Position numbers and translations under genes: made by a program. Shown here in pieces: positions 9,670 to 19,485 of a stretch of DNA of 64,000 nt (positions within the stretch are counted from its first letter, which is position 1; each line of letters begins with the position of its first letter). The stretch is from Planctomycetales bacterium ZRK34 (GTDB taxonomy: Bacteria > Planctomycetota > Phycisphaerae > Phycisphaerales > Zrk34). The notes under the pieces are model-generated. The model had not been told where the DNA came from, did no database searches, and saw only the letters and a list, made by a program, of their open reading frames with translations. Location: NCBI GenBank assembly GCA_014873095.1, contig CP050848.1, forward strand, positions 5,205,850-5,269,849, written 5' to 3'.

Positions 9670-10281
9670 TTACTTCTTCTGCGGCACGAGGATGTAGCGC
9701 AACTGCCAGGCGTGGAAGCAACTGGCTAATCGCCGTTCGTAGAAGTCCTGCAGATAAAAGCTGCGGTTGATGATGCGCTCGAGGATAGGCGCCACAATGC
9801 GATCGATGATTCCTTGACGATAGAACATGATGCGAATTGAGACGATCTCGAAACGAAAGTCCGTATAAAACGATGGGACTTGTCGTAGACGGGGTTGCTT
9901 CTCCGGATCAACGAAATAATTGAACGTATAGAGTCCGAAAAAACGTTCATGCGTCGGGTCGGAGTAGTAATAAGGATTCGTGTAATGCGGCACAGTAATT
10001 TCGATTCGCCCTCCCGGAGCGACGATCCGATGGATTTCCTTCATGAGCGGCAGGAATTCTTGAACATGCTCGAGCGTGTGCCGTGTCCTCAGACTCGCGA
10101 CGCAGTTGTCCGGAAGGTCCGTGAGGGGTTCGTTGAGGTTGGCGACGATATCGACGCCTTCTAATGGCAGCAGATCAAGGCTGACGTATCCGTCGCGGGC
10201 TTTGCCGCCGGCACCCAATTCCAATTGAATCTTCTCACCGCGGTCGAGTTTGTTGCGTACGTTGGAATTGACAATCTGCAT
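9670..10281 (-). CDS. Class I SAM-dependent methyltransferase
   Basis: This 203-residue Rossmann-type methyltransferase has motif I IQLELGAGGKARDGYVSLD, the following acidic strand end DLL, and a post-motif block HTLEHVQEFLPLMKEIHR typical of small methyltransferases in glycan clusters. A further typical segment is GGRIEITVPHYTNP. It would methylate a sugar or another small acceptor. The start is uncertain: ATG at 10281 is used, but the frame extends to a TTG at 10314. No close neighbour shares its strand, so it may be transcribed alone, divergently from the long plus-strand operon. Confidence 0.75.
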   Translation of the reverse strand: MQIVNSNVRNKLDRGEKIQLELGAGGKARDGYVSLDLLPLEGVDIVANLNEPLTDLPDNCVASLRTRHTLEHVQEFLPLMKEIHRIVAPGGRIEITVPHYTNPYYYSDPTHERFFGLYTFNYFVDPEKQPRLRQVPSFYTDFRFEIVSIRIMFYRQGIIDRIVAPILERIINRSFYLQDFYERRLASCFHAWQLRYILVPQKK

Positions 10282-10586
10282 TTTGGGCTTTCGATAAGGA
10301 TTGGTCGTAGTCAAACGTCCAATGTACTGAAACTGTAGCTGGGTAAAATACCCCGAGCGCCATGCAATGGCAACGCGCTGCCCCGGCCCTGGCTTCTATT
10401 TTACCGGTCTGACTATACCTTCGACGTGTAGAAGGTTGCGCGATACAACCCGGCATAAATACTGACGAATCGGCCAAGAACTGGGGGGCGATGAACCGAT
10501 GTACAATACGAAGACGGTCCACAACTGCAGGTAGGACGATCTTCCCAAGCGTCGTGGTGCATCCACGAGGATGCTGAAAGCAACCT
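10282..10586. other. Divergent intergenic region
   Basis: About 300 nt separate the minus-strand methyltransferase from the plus-strand polysaccharide operon. Promoters for both directions must lie here. AT-rich TAAAAT-like hexamers occur on both strands (near 10352 plus and near 10398 minus), but none has a convincing -35 partner. No gene was recognised. Confidence 0.4.
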
Positions 10587-11969
10587 ATGTACTATCTGGC
10601 ACAACTTTTTCTTATTGCGTGGATACCGTTTGTGCTGGTGCTGTTTGCCTCCGGTACCATTCGGCGCGCGATCATCATTGCTTACGTGGGAGCATGGCTG
10701 TTTCTCCCAACGACGGGTATTTCGTTTCCTGGGCTGCCGGACCTCACCAAAACCAGTTCCGCCAACGTCTCCGTCTTGCTGGGCATTCTGTTGTTCGACG
10801 CTGGTCGGATATTTCGATTGCGGTGGAGTTGGATGGACGTGCCGGCGATTGTCCTGGCCCTGTCGCCCATTGCCACATCGTTGTCGAATGATTTGGGACT
10901 CTACGATGGTTTATCCGAAGCTCTAAAAAATGTGCTGACATGGTCGGTGCCGTACTTCGTAGGCCGCCTCTATTTCACCGAAGCTGCTGCGATGCGCGAC
11001 CTGGCCATCGGCATCTTCATCGGTGGTCTACTTTACATCCCGCTTTGCCTGTTTGAGATGAAGTTTTCCCCGGTTCTGAACATGTGGCTGTATGGGTTCA
11101 AGACATTTTTCTTCCCGCAAGCGGCACGGATGGGCGGTTGGCGTCCAGTGGTATTCATGCAGCATGGTCTGATGGTCGCGATGTGGATGAATTTTGCGAC
11201 CTTCTGTGGTTGGTGGTTATGGCGAACCCGGTCGCTGAAACATGTGAGCGGCTTATCGATGGGGATGCTGGTGATCCCATTAGCGCTAACCACGCTGTTC
11301 TGTCGTTCATTGTTTGCGATGTTAATGCTGGTCCTTGGCTTGACGATGCTGCACGCTTGTCACCGACTGCGAATCTCCTGGCCGCTCTTGCTGGTCCTAG
11401 TGGTACCTCCCATGTATGTGACGCTACGTACAACACAGTTGATGCCACGTGAGCCGGTCATTGGATTGGTGTCATCGATAACAGGCCCGGATCGCGCCCA
11501 TTCGCTGGACTCTCGCATGCGTCAGGAAGATCTATACGGCGATATCACAATGAAACGGCCCTTGCTGGGTTGGGGTGGGTTTGGTCGTGGTGTGCCCATT
11601 GATCCGGAAACCGGCAAAGAAGTTCTTCGCGGTATTGACGGTCTCTGGACAATCGTATCTAACAAGAACGGCATGATCGGACTCGCTGGCGTCATGCTAC
11701 TATTCTGGCTGCCAACGGTGCGTTTGGTCTGGATATTTCCAATGCGATATTGGAAACACCCCGAGTATGCAGGCATGGTGGTGGCACTGATTATTCTTAT
11801 GGTGTTCCAGTTGGATATCCTGCTGAACGCTATGTTGAATCCCATCTATGTGGTACTCGCGGGCGGATTGGTTAGCTGCTGTCGAGTTTATACCCCGGTC
11901 TTTACACGATTGCGGCAATCAGCACATGCAGCTGCGCCTGAACGGTATCGCGCGGCACACCGCGCCTGA
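10587..11969 (+). CDS. O-antigen ligase/polymerase-like membrane protein
   Basis: This 460-residue polytopic protein has roughly ten hydrophobic segments. Between the later ones is a long loop with SLDSRMRQEDLYGD, KRPLLGWGGFGRG and RGIDGLWTIVSNKNG. That loop, with its conserved Arg and GWGxFG pattern, is typical of the Wzy_C/WaaL (O-antigen ligase) superfamily. Such proteins polymerise lipid-linked repeat units or transfer them to an acceptor on the outer side of the inner membrane. It opens the plus-strand operon that continues to about 26194. Whether it is a polymerase or a ligase cannot be decided from sequence. Confidence 0.75.
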   Translation: MYYLAQLFLIAWIPFVLVLFASGTIRRAIIIAYVGAWLFLPTTGISFPGLPDLTKTSSANVSVLLGILLFDAGRIFRLRWSWMDVPAIVLALSPIATSLSNDLGLYDGLSEALKNVLTWSVPYFVGRLYFTEAAAMRDLAIGIFIGGLLYIPLCLFEMKFSPVLNMWLYGFKTFFFPQAARMGGWRPVVFMQHGLMVAMWMNFATFCGWWLWRTRSLKHVSGLSMGMLVIPLALTTLFCRSLFAMLMLVLGLTMLHACHRLRISWPLLLVLVVPPMYVTLRTTQLMPREPVIGLVSSITGPDRAHSLDSRMRQEDLYGDITMKRPLLGWGGFGRGVPIDPETGKEVLRGIDGLWTIVSNKNGMIGLAGVMLLFWLPTVRLVWIFPMRYWKHPEYAGMVVALIILMVFQLDILLNAMLNPIYVVLAGGLVSCCRVYTPVFTRLRQSAHAAAPERYRAAHRA

Positions 11970-11998
11970 CGGGAGATCGTTTCGATTTGAATATTTCG

Positions 11999-13378
11999 AT
12001 GACGAACAAAGATGAGTTGTCAAGCGAGATGGTCATGAACATGCCTGCGAAGGCTATGTCTCTTGCGCCGCGAATCTGCGTGTTCGGATGTGCGTTGCAG
12101 ACTGAGAACCTGGGCGTCGACGCCTTGGGCACGTCGATCCTCAAGGGGATCCACATGGCCTTTCCTGAGGCCCGAATCACGATGCAGGACTGGTCCGGTT
12201 GTACGCAGGGAAGCGTTCAGACACAAGCCGGCGAAATCGACTACGAGTGCCTGCCTGTGTTTCGTGCCGAAAGCCTCCGACGGCGGAACGGGACGGCTCA
12301 TTTGGAAGCGGTGGCTCCGTGGTTCGGGCGGATGCCACGTGCGCTGGCCCGCTTACTGGCCGGTTACAACCCAACGCTGAAAAAATTGCTCCAAACCGAT
12401 GTCGTGCTTGACATCTCGGCAGGCGACTCATTCGCGGATATCTACGGCATCGGCGGATTTCACGGGCAAGCGCTATACAAGGAGGTCGTGCTCGCATTGG
12501 GCGTGCCCCTGATACTCATGCCGCAGACATACGGTCCTTTTGAAAATGCCACCTCCATTCAGCGCGCACGCCATATTCTCAGCCGATCGACGATGATCGC
12601 TTCCCGCGAAGAGCATGGTCTTGAAGACATTGAGCATCTCTGTGGCAGCGATCATCCGCCGGTCGTTCGGTGTCCAGATGTAGCATTTCTTCTGGATCCG
12701 ATGCCAATTCCGGAAAACGATGAACCGTTTCTCAAACGCCGTGATGAGCATGAGCGACTGATCGGGTTGAACATCAGCGGCTTGCTCTGTAGCGATCAGA
12801 AAGATTTCGGCTTCAGGGTTTCTTACGTCGAACTGATCCGGCGAATCGTGCATTGGGCCATGAGGCAATCGAATACCCGACTGTTGCTCGTTCCGCATGT
12901 TATCGATAAAGGGGTGGCGCGCAGATCCGATGGCAAGAGCGAAATGCACGACACGGCCAGCTGCCGAAACTTTTATCAGGAATTCAGCTCCAAGTATGGC
13001 AACCGGATTGGCTGTCTCGGCGGGCCTTATCTCGCATCGCAGACCAAGTACGCCGTGGGTTGTTGTGATTTCTTCATCGGAGCCCGGATGCATTCGTGCA
13101 TCGCCGGTGTTTCGCAGGCCGTGCCGACTGTGACGCTGGCCTACAGTAAAAAGGCGCTGGGACTGATGAAACAGTTGGGGGTGCCTGAAACGGTTGTTGA
13201 CATGCGTTCGCTGGACGAAGCCGAGTGCGTTGAGCAGATCGATGCGAATTACCAGAACCGCCAGGCGATCAACGACCATTTGAGCCAGCGTCTGCCGCAG
13301 TTTATTGGGGAGGTCGAGCGTTTCTTCACGCAGGATATCGCGGGTGTGGTTCGACGTGTCGTTGGGGCTTCGGGTTAA
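11999..13378 (+). CDS. Polysaccharide pyruvyl transferase family protein
   Basis: This 459-residue protein has the family pattern: an N-terminal FGCALQTENLGVDALG block, LILMPQTYGPFENA in the centre, and the C-terminal IGARMHSCIAGVSQAVPTV block. Enzymes of this family (CsaB, WcaK/AmsJ, ExoV) transfer pyruvate from phosphoenolpyruvate to form a ketal on a sugar. The ATG at 11999 was taken; a TTG lies 12 nt upstream in frame. It follows the ligase-like gene by 29 nt. A pyruvylated acidic sugar in the polymer is the likely outcome. Confidence 0.85.
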   Translation: MTNKDELSSEMVMNMPAKAMSLAPRICVFGCALQTENLGVDALGTSILKGIHMAFPEARITMQDWSGCTQGSVQTQAGEIDYECLPVFRAESLRRRNGTAHLEAVAPWFGRMPRALARLLAGYNPTLKKLLQTDVVLDISAGDSFADIYGIGGFHGQALYKEVVLALGVPLILMPQTYGPFENATSIQRARHILSRSTMIASREEHGLEDIEHLCGSDHPPVVRCPDVAFLLDPMPIPENDEPFLKRRDEHERLIGLNISGLLCSDQKDFGFRVSYVELIRRIVHWAMRQSNTRLLLVPHVIDKGVARRSDGKSEMHDTASCRNFYQEFSSKYGNRIGCLGGPYLASQTKYAVGCCDFFIGARMHSCIAGVSQAVPTVTLAYSKKALGLMKQLGVPETVVDMRSLDEAECVEQIDANYQNRQAINDHLSQRLPQFIGEVERFFTQDIAGVVRRVVGASG

Positions 13379-13402
13379 GCATTCGATATACGGGTGATTC
13401 TG

Positions 13403-14503
13403 ATGCCAGCGCCGCCGATCATACGTTCTACTGCTCGCGTTGTCCGTGAACTGGGTGTTCACGTGCGCCGTCTGTCGCAAGGCGCCACACGGCCGCGCAT
13501 CATCGTGCTGCCATCAGCGCAATCGGGCGCCAGTCGTCTTCGTGGCTGGTTGATCGGCAAGGCACTCATACGCCTTGGCTGGCGAGTGACGATCATGCCG
13601 TCTCAGTTGACGCTTGCACAGCGCCTTCGTGTGATCCGCATGGAGCGGCCGGATGTGATACTGATGCAGCAGGCACGTCATCCGCTGAACCGGCCGGAAT
13701 ACTGCAACGGCGTGCCGTATGTCTTCGACATCGATGATGCGGACTATGTTGATCCGAAATTGACTGAGGCCGTGACGCGCTGTGTGCAGGAGGCGGCGTA
13801 TGTCTCGGCAGGCAGCCAGGTGATTGCCGACTGGTGTCGTCAGCACAATCCGTCGGTTCAGGTGGTTTGGACTTCAACGCCGATCGCCGCACATCACGAC
13901 TCCATGCCGCATGCAAAGCGCCGGCCGATCATCAGTTGGGCACAATCGAGCCCGATGGGCTACCAGCATGAGGCCCTGTTCGTGCGTGATGTTGTTCTGG
14001 GTTTGGCGTCGAGGCGAACATTTGAGTTGATGTTTTTCGGCATCAAGGATCGGATTGCTTTCGAGCAATACATTCAACCGGTGCGCGAGGCTGGCGTGAC
14101 CGTTCATGCCTACGAGTATCTTAACTACGACACGTATCTTCAAAAAAACGCTGAGGCCGCGGTGGGCCTGAATCCGATCGATCTAGACAAGCCTTTCCAC
14201 CGTGGGAAATCGTTCGGTAAAGTGCTGGCATACCTAAATGGACGAACGCCCACGGTTGCGTCGCCTCTGCTGGAAATGCCGCACTTTTTCACCGACGGCA
14301 TCAATGGCCGGCTTGTTGAAAATGATTGTGATGCCTGGATCTCGGCGATCGAGCAGTTGCTCGATCACCCGGTCGAACGACAGCGTCTAGCCGACGCGGC
14401 GTATGAACACTTTCGGAATCATCTGAGTACCGAGGTTGTCAGCTGTCAGTACGACGCAATGCTCCGGCGCGTCATCGATCAAGCTGAAGGCAAACCATCA
14501 TAA
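13403..14503 (+). CDS. Glycosyltransferase, GT-B fold (GT4-like)
   Basis: This 366-residue protein begins MPAPPIIRSTARVV and has a Rossmann-like first half (IIVLPSAQSGASRL). The C-terminal half carries GKSFGKVLAYLNGRTPTVAS and HFFTDGINGRLVEN, which correspond to the donor-binding region of GT4-type enzymes. The usual E-x7-E motif is poorly conserved. ATG at 13403 is preferred over an in-frame GTG at 13394. Its stop codon overlaps the next start by one base, so translation is coupled. Donor and acceptor are unknown. Confidence 0.72.
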   Translation: MPAPPIIRSTARVVRELGVHVRRLSQGATRPRIIVLPSAQSGASRLRGWLIGKALIRLGWRVTIMPSQLTLAQRLRVIRMERPDVILMQQARHPLNRPEYCNGVPYVFDIDDADYVDPKLTEAVTRCVQEAAYVSAGSQVIADWCRQHNPSVQVVWTSTPIAAHHDSMPHAKRRPIISWAQSSPMGYQHEALFVRDVVLGLASRRTFELMFFGIKDRIAFEQYIQPVREAGVTVHAYEYLNYDTYLQKNAEAAVGLNPIDLDKPFHRGKSFGKVLAYLNGRTPTVASPLLEMPHFFTDGINGRLVENDCDAWISAIEQLLDHPVERQRLADAAYEHFRNHLSTEVVSCQYDAMLRRVIDQAEGKPS

Positions 14504-15750
14504 TGAGCGACACAAAGGCAAATATACCGCCTACATTGCGACCGCTGCGTGTTCTATACATGGGCGGCATCGGCGATGTGGCACGAACTTGGGAACACTG
14601 GCGCCGTGGGGATCGTGATCCTTCGCAGGTGAATCTGACGTACTCGGGGATGTTCTATGATGTCTGTAGCGAACTGGGCGCCGAAGTTCGTGTGATCGGA
14701 TACAACGCTCGCGAGGCAGTGATTGACGAAGGGCCGTGGCGGATCGAACAGGCGCCCGTTCCCGGATGGAATGACGGTGGTTGGCGATATCATCGGGCTG
14801 AGCTTCGCCTGGTGATGCGACTCTGGCGGGCCGCCAGCGAATTCAAGCCGGATGTGCTGGTGATGACGGATATCAAGGATTGGTTTTTGGTCACGCTACT
14901 GCGTCTCCGTGGCATACGGATCATACCAACGATGCATGGAGCGTTGTGGCCGGTGGGCTTTCCTCCCAGGGGGTTCGCCACGCGGCTGATTGAGAAATTC
15001 AACGCGATGTTTTGGCGGCACGCGGTCGACGCGACACTTTGCGTATCGCCCGAGTGTGAACGCCAGGTGCGACAGATCTCTGGAAAGCTGGATAGCCCGT
15101 TTTTTCAGGCACGTGCTCAGTACGTTCATGAAGATTTCGCAACGGTCACCGCGCCCAAATACGCCAGTCCGCTGGTGGTGCTGTATGCCGGGCGTCTTGA
15201 GCGAGCTAAGGGGCCATTCGAGTTGCTCGATGTGGCGTCACGTCTGAATCAGTCGCATCCCCGCAAATTCCGCTGGGAATTTGCGGGTGGCGGCACGGCG
15301 CTGGAGGCTTTTCGCCAAGAGGTTCAATCGCGAGGCCTCGAATCGTCTGTCGTCGTGCATGGTATGCTCAAGCGGCCTCAGATGCTCGAGGCATTCAATC
15401 GCAGCCACATCGTCGCTGTGCCGACGTCAAGCACTTTTCGTGAAGGACTCAACAAGGTGGTGGTTGAATCCGTCGTGGCTCGCCGGCCGGTCTTGACCAG
15501 CGCTCTTTCCAATGCACTTGACGTGGTTGGTGAGGCTGTCTGCGAGGTGCCGCCGGACAACATCGCCGCCTATGGTGACGAGTTGATTCGACTGGCTGAA
15601 GAGCCGGACTACTGGCAACGCAAGCGTGATGCGTGTGAAACACTGCGTATGCAGTTTTTTGATCGCGACCGCTCATGGGGGGCAGCCTTGCGGGGGGGGT
15701 TAGAGCACGTGATGACTGAATTGGCCCGTAGGGGGAAACTGACTCAATGA
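14503..15750 (+). CDS. GT4-family glycosyltransferase
   Basis: This 415-residue GT-B glycosyltransferase has an N-terminal acceptor domain (VLYMGGIGDVARTWEHW). The donor domain begins at LVVLYAGRLERAKGPFELL and contains PTSSTFREGLNKVVVES, where the two glutamates fit the E-x7-E motif. It probably adds one sugar to the lipid-linked repeat unit on the cytoplasmic face. It overlaps the gene before by 1 nt and the gene after by 4 nt (ATGA), which indicates tight co-translation. Confidence 0.88.
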   Translation: MSDTKANIPPTLRPLRVLYMGGIGDVARTWEHWRRGDRDPSQVNLTYSGMFYDVCSELGAEVRVIGYNAREAVIDEGPWRIEQAPVPGWNDGGWRYHRAELRLVMRLWRAASEFKPDVLVMTDIKDWFLVTLLRLRGIRIIPTMHGALWPVGFPPRGFATRLIEKFNAMFWRHAVDATLCVSPECERQVRQISGKLDSPFFQARAQYVHEDFATVTAPKYASPLVVLYAGRLERAKGPFELLDVASRLNQSHPRKFRWEFAGGGTALEAFRQEVQSRGLESSVVVHGMLKRPQMLEAFNRSHIVAVPTSSTFREGLNKVVVESVVARRPVLTSALSNALDVVGEAVCEVPPDNIAAYGDELIRLAEEPDYWQRKRDACETLRMQFFDRDRSWGAALRGGLEHVMTELARRGKLTQ

Positions 15751-16709
15751 AAGTGCGCGTCATCATTGTGAATTATCGCATTGCGGACATGGTCATCGAA
15801 TGCCTGAAGTCGCTTGCCCCGGAGGTCGCCGCGATGGGCAATGTGCATGTGGATTTGGTAGACAATGCATCGGGCGATGACTCGGTGGCCAAGTTCCAGC
15901 AGGCCGCGCAAGCACATGGCTGGGAAGATTGGCTAACCATCTGGCCGCTGCAGAAAAATCTCGGATTCGCTGGCGGCAATAACCACCCGATTCGAGAAGA
16001 TTATCGATCGCAGGCGCCGGCCGATTACTACCTGCTGCTCAATCCCGACACATGTATACGCCCCGGTGCAATTAAAACATTGACGCAGTTCATGCAAGAT
16101 CACCCGAATGTAGGCATCGCGGGCAGTCGTTTGCTGAATGCCGACGGCACGACCCAGCAGTCATCGTTCCGATTCAACACATGGATAAGCGATATGTGCC
16201 TGGGCTTCCGGATTGGTTTGATCGACCGTTTGTGTGCCAAGCACATCGTGGCACGCGGTATCCGGGATGATGAGCATGAAACCGACTGGGTCTCCGGCGC
16301 CAGCATGATGATCAAGCGAGAGGTCATCGATGACATTGGCCTGATGGATGAAGGCTACTTTCTATACTTTGAAGAAATGGACTACTGCCTACAGGCTCGC
16401 CGGGCTGGGTGGCCTTGCTGGTTTGTTCCGGATAGTTGCGTGGTGCATTACGTCGGACAGTCGACCGGGCAGACCAGTGCGACTCGACAGTTCTGCAAGC
16501 GCCGATCGGCGTATTGGTTCGAGGCGCGATCGCACTATTTTCTCAAGAACTTCGGGCGCACGCGAAAGTTTCTGGCGGATGTATTGTGGACGATCGGTTA
16601 TGCAACATATCGGATGCGCATTAGGCTGATGCGTAAGCCCGATTACATGCCGCCATACCTACTTCGAGATTTCATCCGGCACAATTTTCTAGGTAAGAGG
16701 GGTTGCTGA
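15747..16709 (+). CDS. GT2-family glycosyltransferase (rhamnosyltransferase-like)
   Basis: This 320-residue GT-A glycosyltransferase starts VRVIIVNYRIADMV. It has DNASGDDS, NLGFAGGNN and the DxD-equivalent LLLNPDT, followed by SGASMMIKREVIDDIG and FLYFEEMDYCLQARRAG. This set matches the rhamnosyl/galactofuranosyl-transferase-like GT2 subgroup (WbbL type). As dTDP-rhamnose genes lie further along, L-rhamnose is a reasonable donor, but this is inference. It overlaps the preceding gene through ATGA and the next through TGATG. Confidence 0.87.
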   Translation: MKVRVIIVNYRIADMVIECLKSLAPEVAAMGNVHVDLVDNASGDDSVAKFQQAAQAHGWEDWLTIWPLQKNLGFAGGNNHPIREDYRSQAPADYYLLLNPDTCIRPGAIKTLTQFMQDHPNVGIAGSRLLNADGTTQQSSFRFNTWISDMCLGFRIGLIDRLCAKHIVARGIRDDEHETDWVSGASMMIKREVIDDIGLMDEGYFLYFEEMDYCLQARRAGWPCWFVPDSCVVHYVGQSTGQTSATRQFCKRRSAYWFEARSHYFLKNFGRTRKFLADVLWTIGYATYRMRIRLMRKPDYMPPYLLRDFIRHNFLGKRGC

Positions 16710-19126
16710 TGATCGATCAGTACGCTGAAGCCGAGAAGCGATACGAGGTGCCATCGCGAACTGAGCACGGTCGCCGCAATGAAAACCCTCCGGGTATGGG
16801 GCTATGGCAGCTGCTACGCGAAGACTTTCGCACGCATGACTCGAACATTCTAGAGCAGGGGTTCTGGGCCATCGCGGTCAATCGGTTCGGTAACTGGCGG
16901 ATGAGCCTGCGCTGTAAGATTCTACGTGCTCCATGCACGCTGGTTTATCGGGTGATGTTTCACCTGGTCGAATGGATCTGTGGGATTACGCTGCCATATT
17001 CAGTCAAACTCGGCCGGCGCGTGCGCATCTGGCATCACGGCGGAATCATTCTGGGCGCCCGATACATTGGCGACGATGTACACATCCGTCAGGGTGTCAC
17101 GCTCGGGGTCGCCCAGACGTTTCGAAACGACCAGTTGCCCATCATTGATCGCGGGGTTCAATTCGGCTGCGGCGCCTGCGTGTTGGGGCGCATCTACGTC
17201 GGCGCCGACGCCAGCATCGGGGCCAATTCGACCGTCTTAGACCATATTCCGCAGCGCGCCGTGGTCATGGGCAACCCGGCCAAGGTTGTTATGATCGCAT
17301 CTAAAGTCGAGCCCGCCTCACCGGCTGCTGAATCCGACGCCAAACAACCGCCACAAGATTCATCCATGAACAACCCCAAGCAAACCGATCAAGTGCCGAC
17401 GCCAGAGTCAAACCCGCCGAATCCCGCGACGGCTGCGCCGCGCCAGCAGTTGGGCGTTATCACTTTGCTGGGATCGACGAACCTTGATTACCTTGCGATG
17501 AATATCCAAGAGGTGGGGCAGTCGCTGGGTGTGGGGATTCATACGTATGTTCCGCCCTTTGGACAGTCGCGAATGCAACTGCTGACGCCGAACAGTCCAC
17601 TAATCGAAGCGAAACCGGCATATGCCATGATCGTAGAGCGCGCTCCGGACGTGCTGGGCGATTTGTACAACGCACCCCTGTCGATCGACGACGATGACAT
17701 AGATGCCCGCCTCGCCGAGGCGCTTGAACCGATGATTCAGTTGGTGCACATGACACGACAGAAGTTGTCGTGTCCGATCTTCGTGCTTGAGCTGGCTGTG
17801 ATGGATCGTTCGTCGCTGAGCATGGCAGATTCTGGTAGCGACCGTGGCGTCGAGCAACTTGTGACCCGGGCCAACCAGTTGCTCAAGCAATCACTGGCGG
17901 ACATGGACGACATTCGCTGGCTGCCATGTGGTCAGATGATCGCCGAGGTTGGCCGGCACGTGGCGCATCCGGGCAAGTACTGGCACTTGGGACGCGTGCC
18001 ATTTTCCAATGCCTTCAGTCAATACCTTGCCAAACGACTGATCGGAGCGATTCTGTTCCTGTCTGGTAAGACGGCTCGTGTGCTGGCTTTGGATCTGGAT
18101 AACACGCTTTGGGGCGGGGTGCTCGGCGAGGATGGCATGGAGAACCTGAAACTCGGTCGTAGCTACCCCGGCTCGGCGTTCCGGGAGTTTCAGACTGTCA
18201 TCAAGGCCATCGCTCAACGTGGCGTGGCGCTGACGATCGTCAGTAAAAACGACGAGGATCTGGCATGTCAGATGATCCGTACCCACCCGGAGATGGTGCT
18301 TCGCATGGAGGACTTCACCGCTTGGCGGATTAATTGGCAGGAAAAAAGCCGCAACATTGACGAATTGCTTGATGAACTGAATCTCGGGCACGCCTCGTGT
18401 CTGTTCATCGATGACAACCCCGTGGAGCGGGAAAAGGTCCGGCGCAACTGCCCGGACGTGATCGTTCCGGAGATGCCAACCGATCCTTCACAGTTGGCCG
18501 CTTGGTTACTTGACCTGCCCTGGCTGGAGACGCTGACGCTAACGACCTCGGACTTTAAACGCGTCAAGCAATACAAGCAGCAGTCGCGTGTCAACGCTGT
18601 CAAACGCTCATTCGCCAATATCGAGGACTTCTTCCACGACCTGCAGATGCAGGTGACGTTCGAGCCGTATGGCTCGGAAAATCAGGAACGGATTCTCCAA
18701 CTGCTGAACAAGACCAATCAGTTCAACACCACCACGCATCGCCACGATGCCGGAGCGATACGCCGAATACTCGACGCAGGTGGTGAAGTGTTTGCCGTTG
18801 GCGTACAGGACCGATTCAGCGACTACGAACTGATGGGGGTAGTGATTCTGGTGCCGGACGGTGCAAGCTGTCGGATCGACTCATTTTTGCTGAGTTGCCG
18901 GATTCTAGGTCGAACTGTGGAAACCGCGGCGTTGTCGCATGCGTGTGAACGCGCCATAGCGATGGGGGCTAAAACACTGGTTGGTCAGATCATCGAAACT
19001 GAGCGCAACACCCCGGTACGCGACGTATACGAACGCCATCAGTTTTGCCAGCGCGACGACGGGCTTTTCGAGTTAGATCTCGAGCGTCCGGTGCAGATGC
19101 CCGTCTATTTCAAGGTTATGGCATGA
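16709..19126 (+). CDS. Acetyltransferase-FkbH fusion (LbH + HAD-IIIC + GNAT)
   Basis: This 805-residue multidomain protein has three parts. Residues about 60-195 are a serine-acetyltransferase-like left-handed beta-helix (HHGGIILGARYIGDD, VHIRQGVTLG, ASIGANSTVLDHIP). A Pro/Gln-rich linker covers about 200-245. The rest is FkbH-like: an N-terminal region, then a HAD-IIIC domain with ALDLDNTLWGG near residue 455 and LFIDDNPVEREKVRRN, and a GNAT-like end with ILGRTVETAALSHACE. FkbH proteins dephosphorylate 1,3-bisphosphoglycerate and load a glyceryl group on an acyl carrier protein. An ACP-bearing gene lies 350 nt downstream. The acetyltransferase part resembles the one fused to the GT2 enzyme at 20340. 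The start ATG overlaps the previous stop. The fusion itself is unusual. Confidence 0.85.
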   Translation: MIDQYAEAEKRYEVPSRTEHGRRNENPPGMGLWQLLREDFRTHDSNILEQGFWAIAVNRFGNWRMSLRCKILRAPCTLVYRVMFHLVEWICGITLPYSVKLGRRVRIWHHGGIILGARYIGDDVHIRQGVTLGVAQTFRNDQLPIIDRGVQFGCGACVLGRIYVGADASIGANSTVLDHIPQRAVVMGNPAKVVMIASKVEPASPAAESDAKQPPQDSSMNNPKQTDQVPTPESNPPNPATAAPRQQLGVITLLGSTNLDYLAMNIQEVGQSLGVGIHTYVPPFGQSRMQLLTPNSPLIEAKPAYAMIVERAPDVLGDLYNAPLSIDDDDIDARLAEALEPMIQLVHMTRQKLSCPIFVLELAVMDRSSLSMADSGSDRGVEQLVTRANQLLKQSLADMDDIRWLPCGQMIAEVGRHVAHPGKYWHLGRVPFSNAFSQYLAKRLIGAILFLSGKTARVLALDLDNTLWGGVLGEDGMENLKLGRSYPGSAFREFQTVIKAIAQRGVALTIVSKNDEDLACQMIRTHPEMVLRMEDFTAWRINWQEKSRNIDELLDELNLGHASCLFIDDNPVEREKVRRNCPDVIVPEMPTDPSQLAAWLLDLPWLETLTLTTSDFKRVKQYKQQSRVNAVKRSFANIEDFFHDLQMQVTFEPYGSENQERILQLLNKTNQFNTTTHRHDAGAIRRILDAGGEVFAVGVQDRFSDYELMGVVILVPDGASCRIDSFLLSCRILGRTVETAALSHACERAIAMGAKTLVGQIIETERNTPVRDVYERHQFCQRDDGLFELDLERPVQMPVYFKVMA

Positions 19127-19485
19127 ATCCGATTAGTTCAAAATACCCCGCGGGCTCGGTTGTCAGTATGAGCTTTCAGCATGACGATGACATGTCTACC
19201 AGCGTGGATGGCTCATCGGCCACGCTGTCGTATGACATGGCGGCTTCGTCGCAGGTGGCACGTCGGGCAGTGAATATGTCGACGCGAATGCTGGACGACA
19301 GCGTGGTGAGACTTATCACGTGGCAGGTCACTCACTGTGGCGAACCGACGCCCGACGGACAATTGACAATGAGCGCACGTGTAATGCAATGGTATGGATG
19401 GAGGGTGATGATCCGATTTCTGGTTTTTGAGGACGCTCGGATTTGCTGGCGTGGCACATTGGAACTGGAGGTGATTCATGACTGA
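19123..19485 (+). CDS. Small protein, possible hotdog/FlK-like thioesterase
   Basis: This 120-residue protein has no certain family. From residue about 45 the pattern (helix with ARRAVNMSTRMLDD, then WQVTHCGEPTPDGQLTMSA, WYGWRVMIRFLVFED and a final strand WRGTLELEVIHD) follows the strand order and HxxPTPxG-like turn of FlK-type hotdog thioesterases or dehydratases. This is a judgement by eye. It overlaps the FkbH fusion by 4 nt and the ACP gene by 8 nt, so it belongs to the same acyl-handling unit. It might hydrolyse or transfer the acyl group carried by the ACP. The longer upstream in-frame start at 19045 was rejected as it overlaps the FkbH gene. Confidence 0.45.
   Translation: MNPISSKYPAGSVVSMSFQHDDDMSTSVDGSSATLSYDMAASSQVARRAVNMSTRMLDDSVVRLITWQVTHCGEPTPDGQLTMSARVMQWYGWRVMIRFLVFEDARICWRGTLELEVIHD

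Noticed and set aside
12473-13480. 335-codon frame antisense to the pyruvyl transferase gene
   Set aside because: The plus-strand protein has clear family motifs; the antisense protein has none and is rich in His/Arg as expected for a shadow frame.
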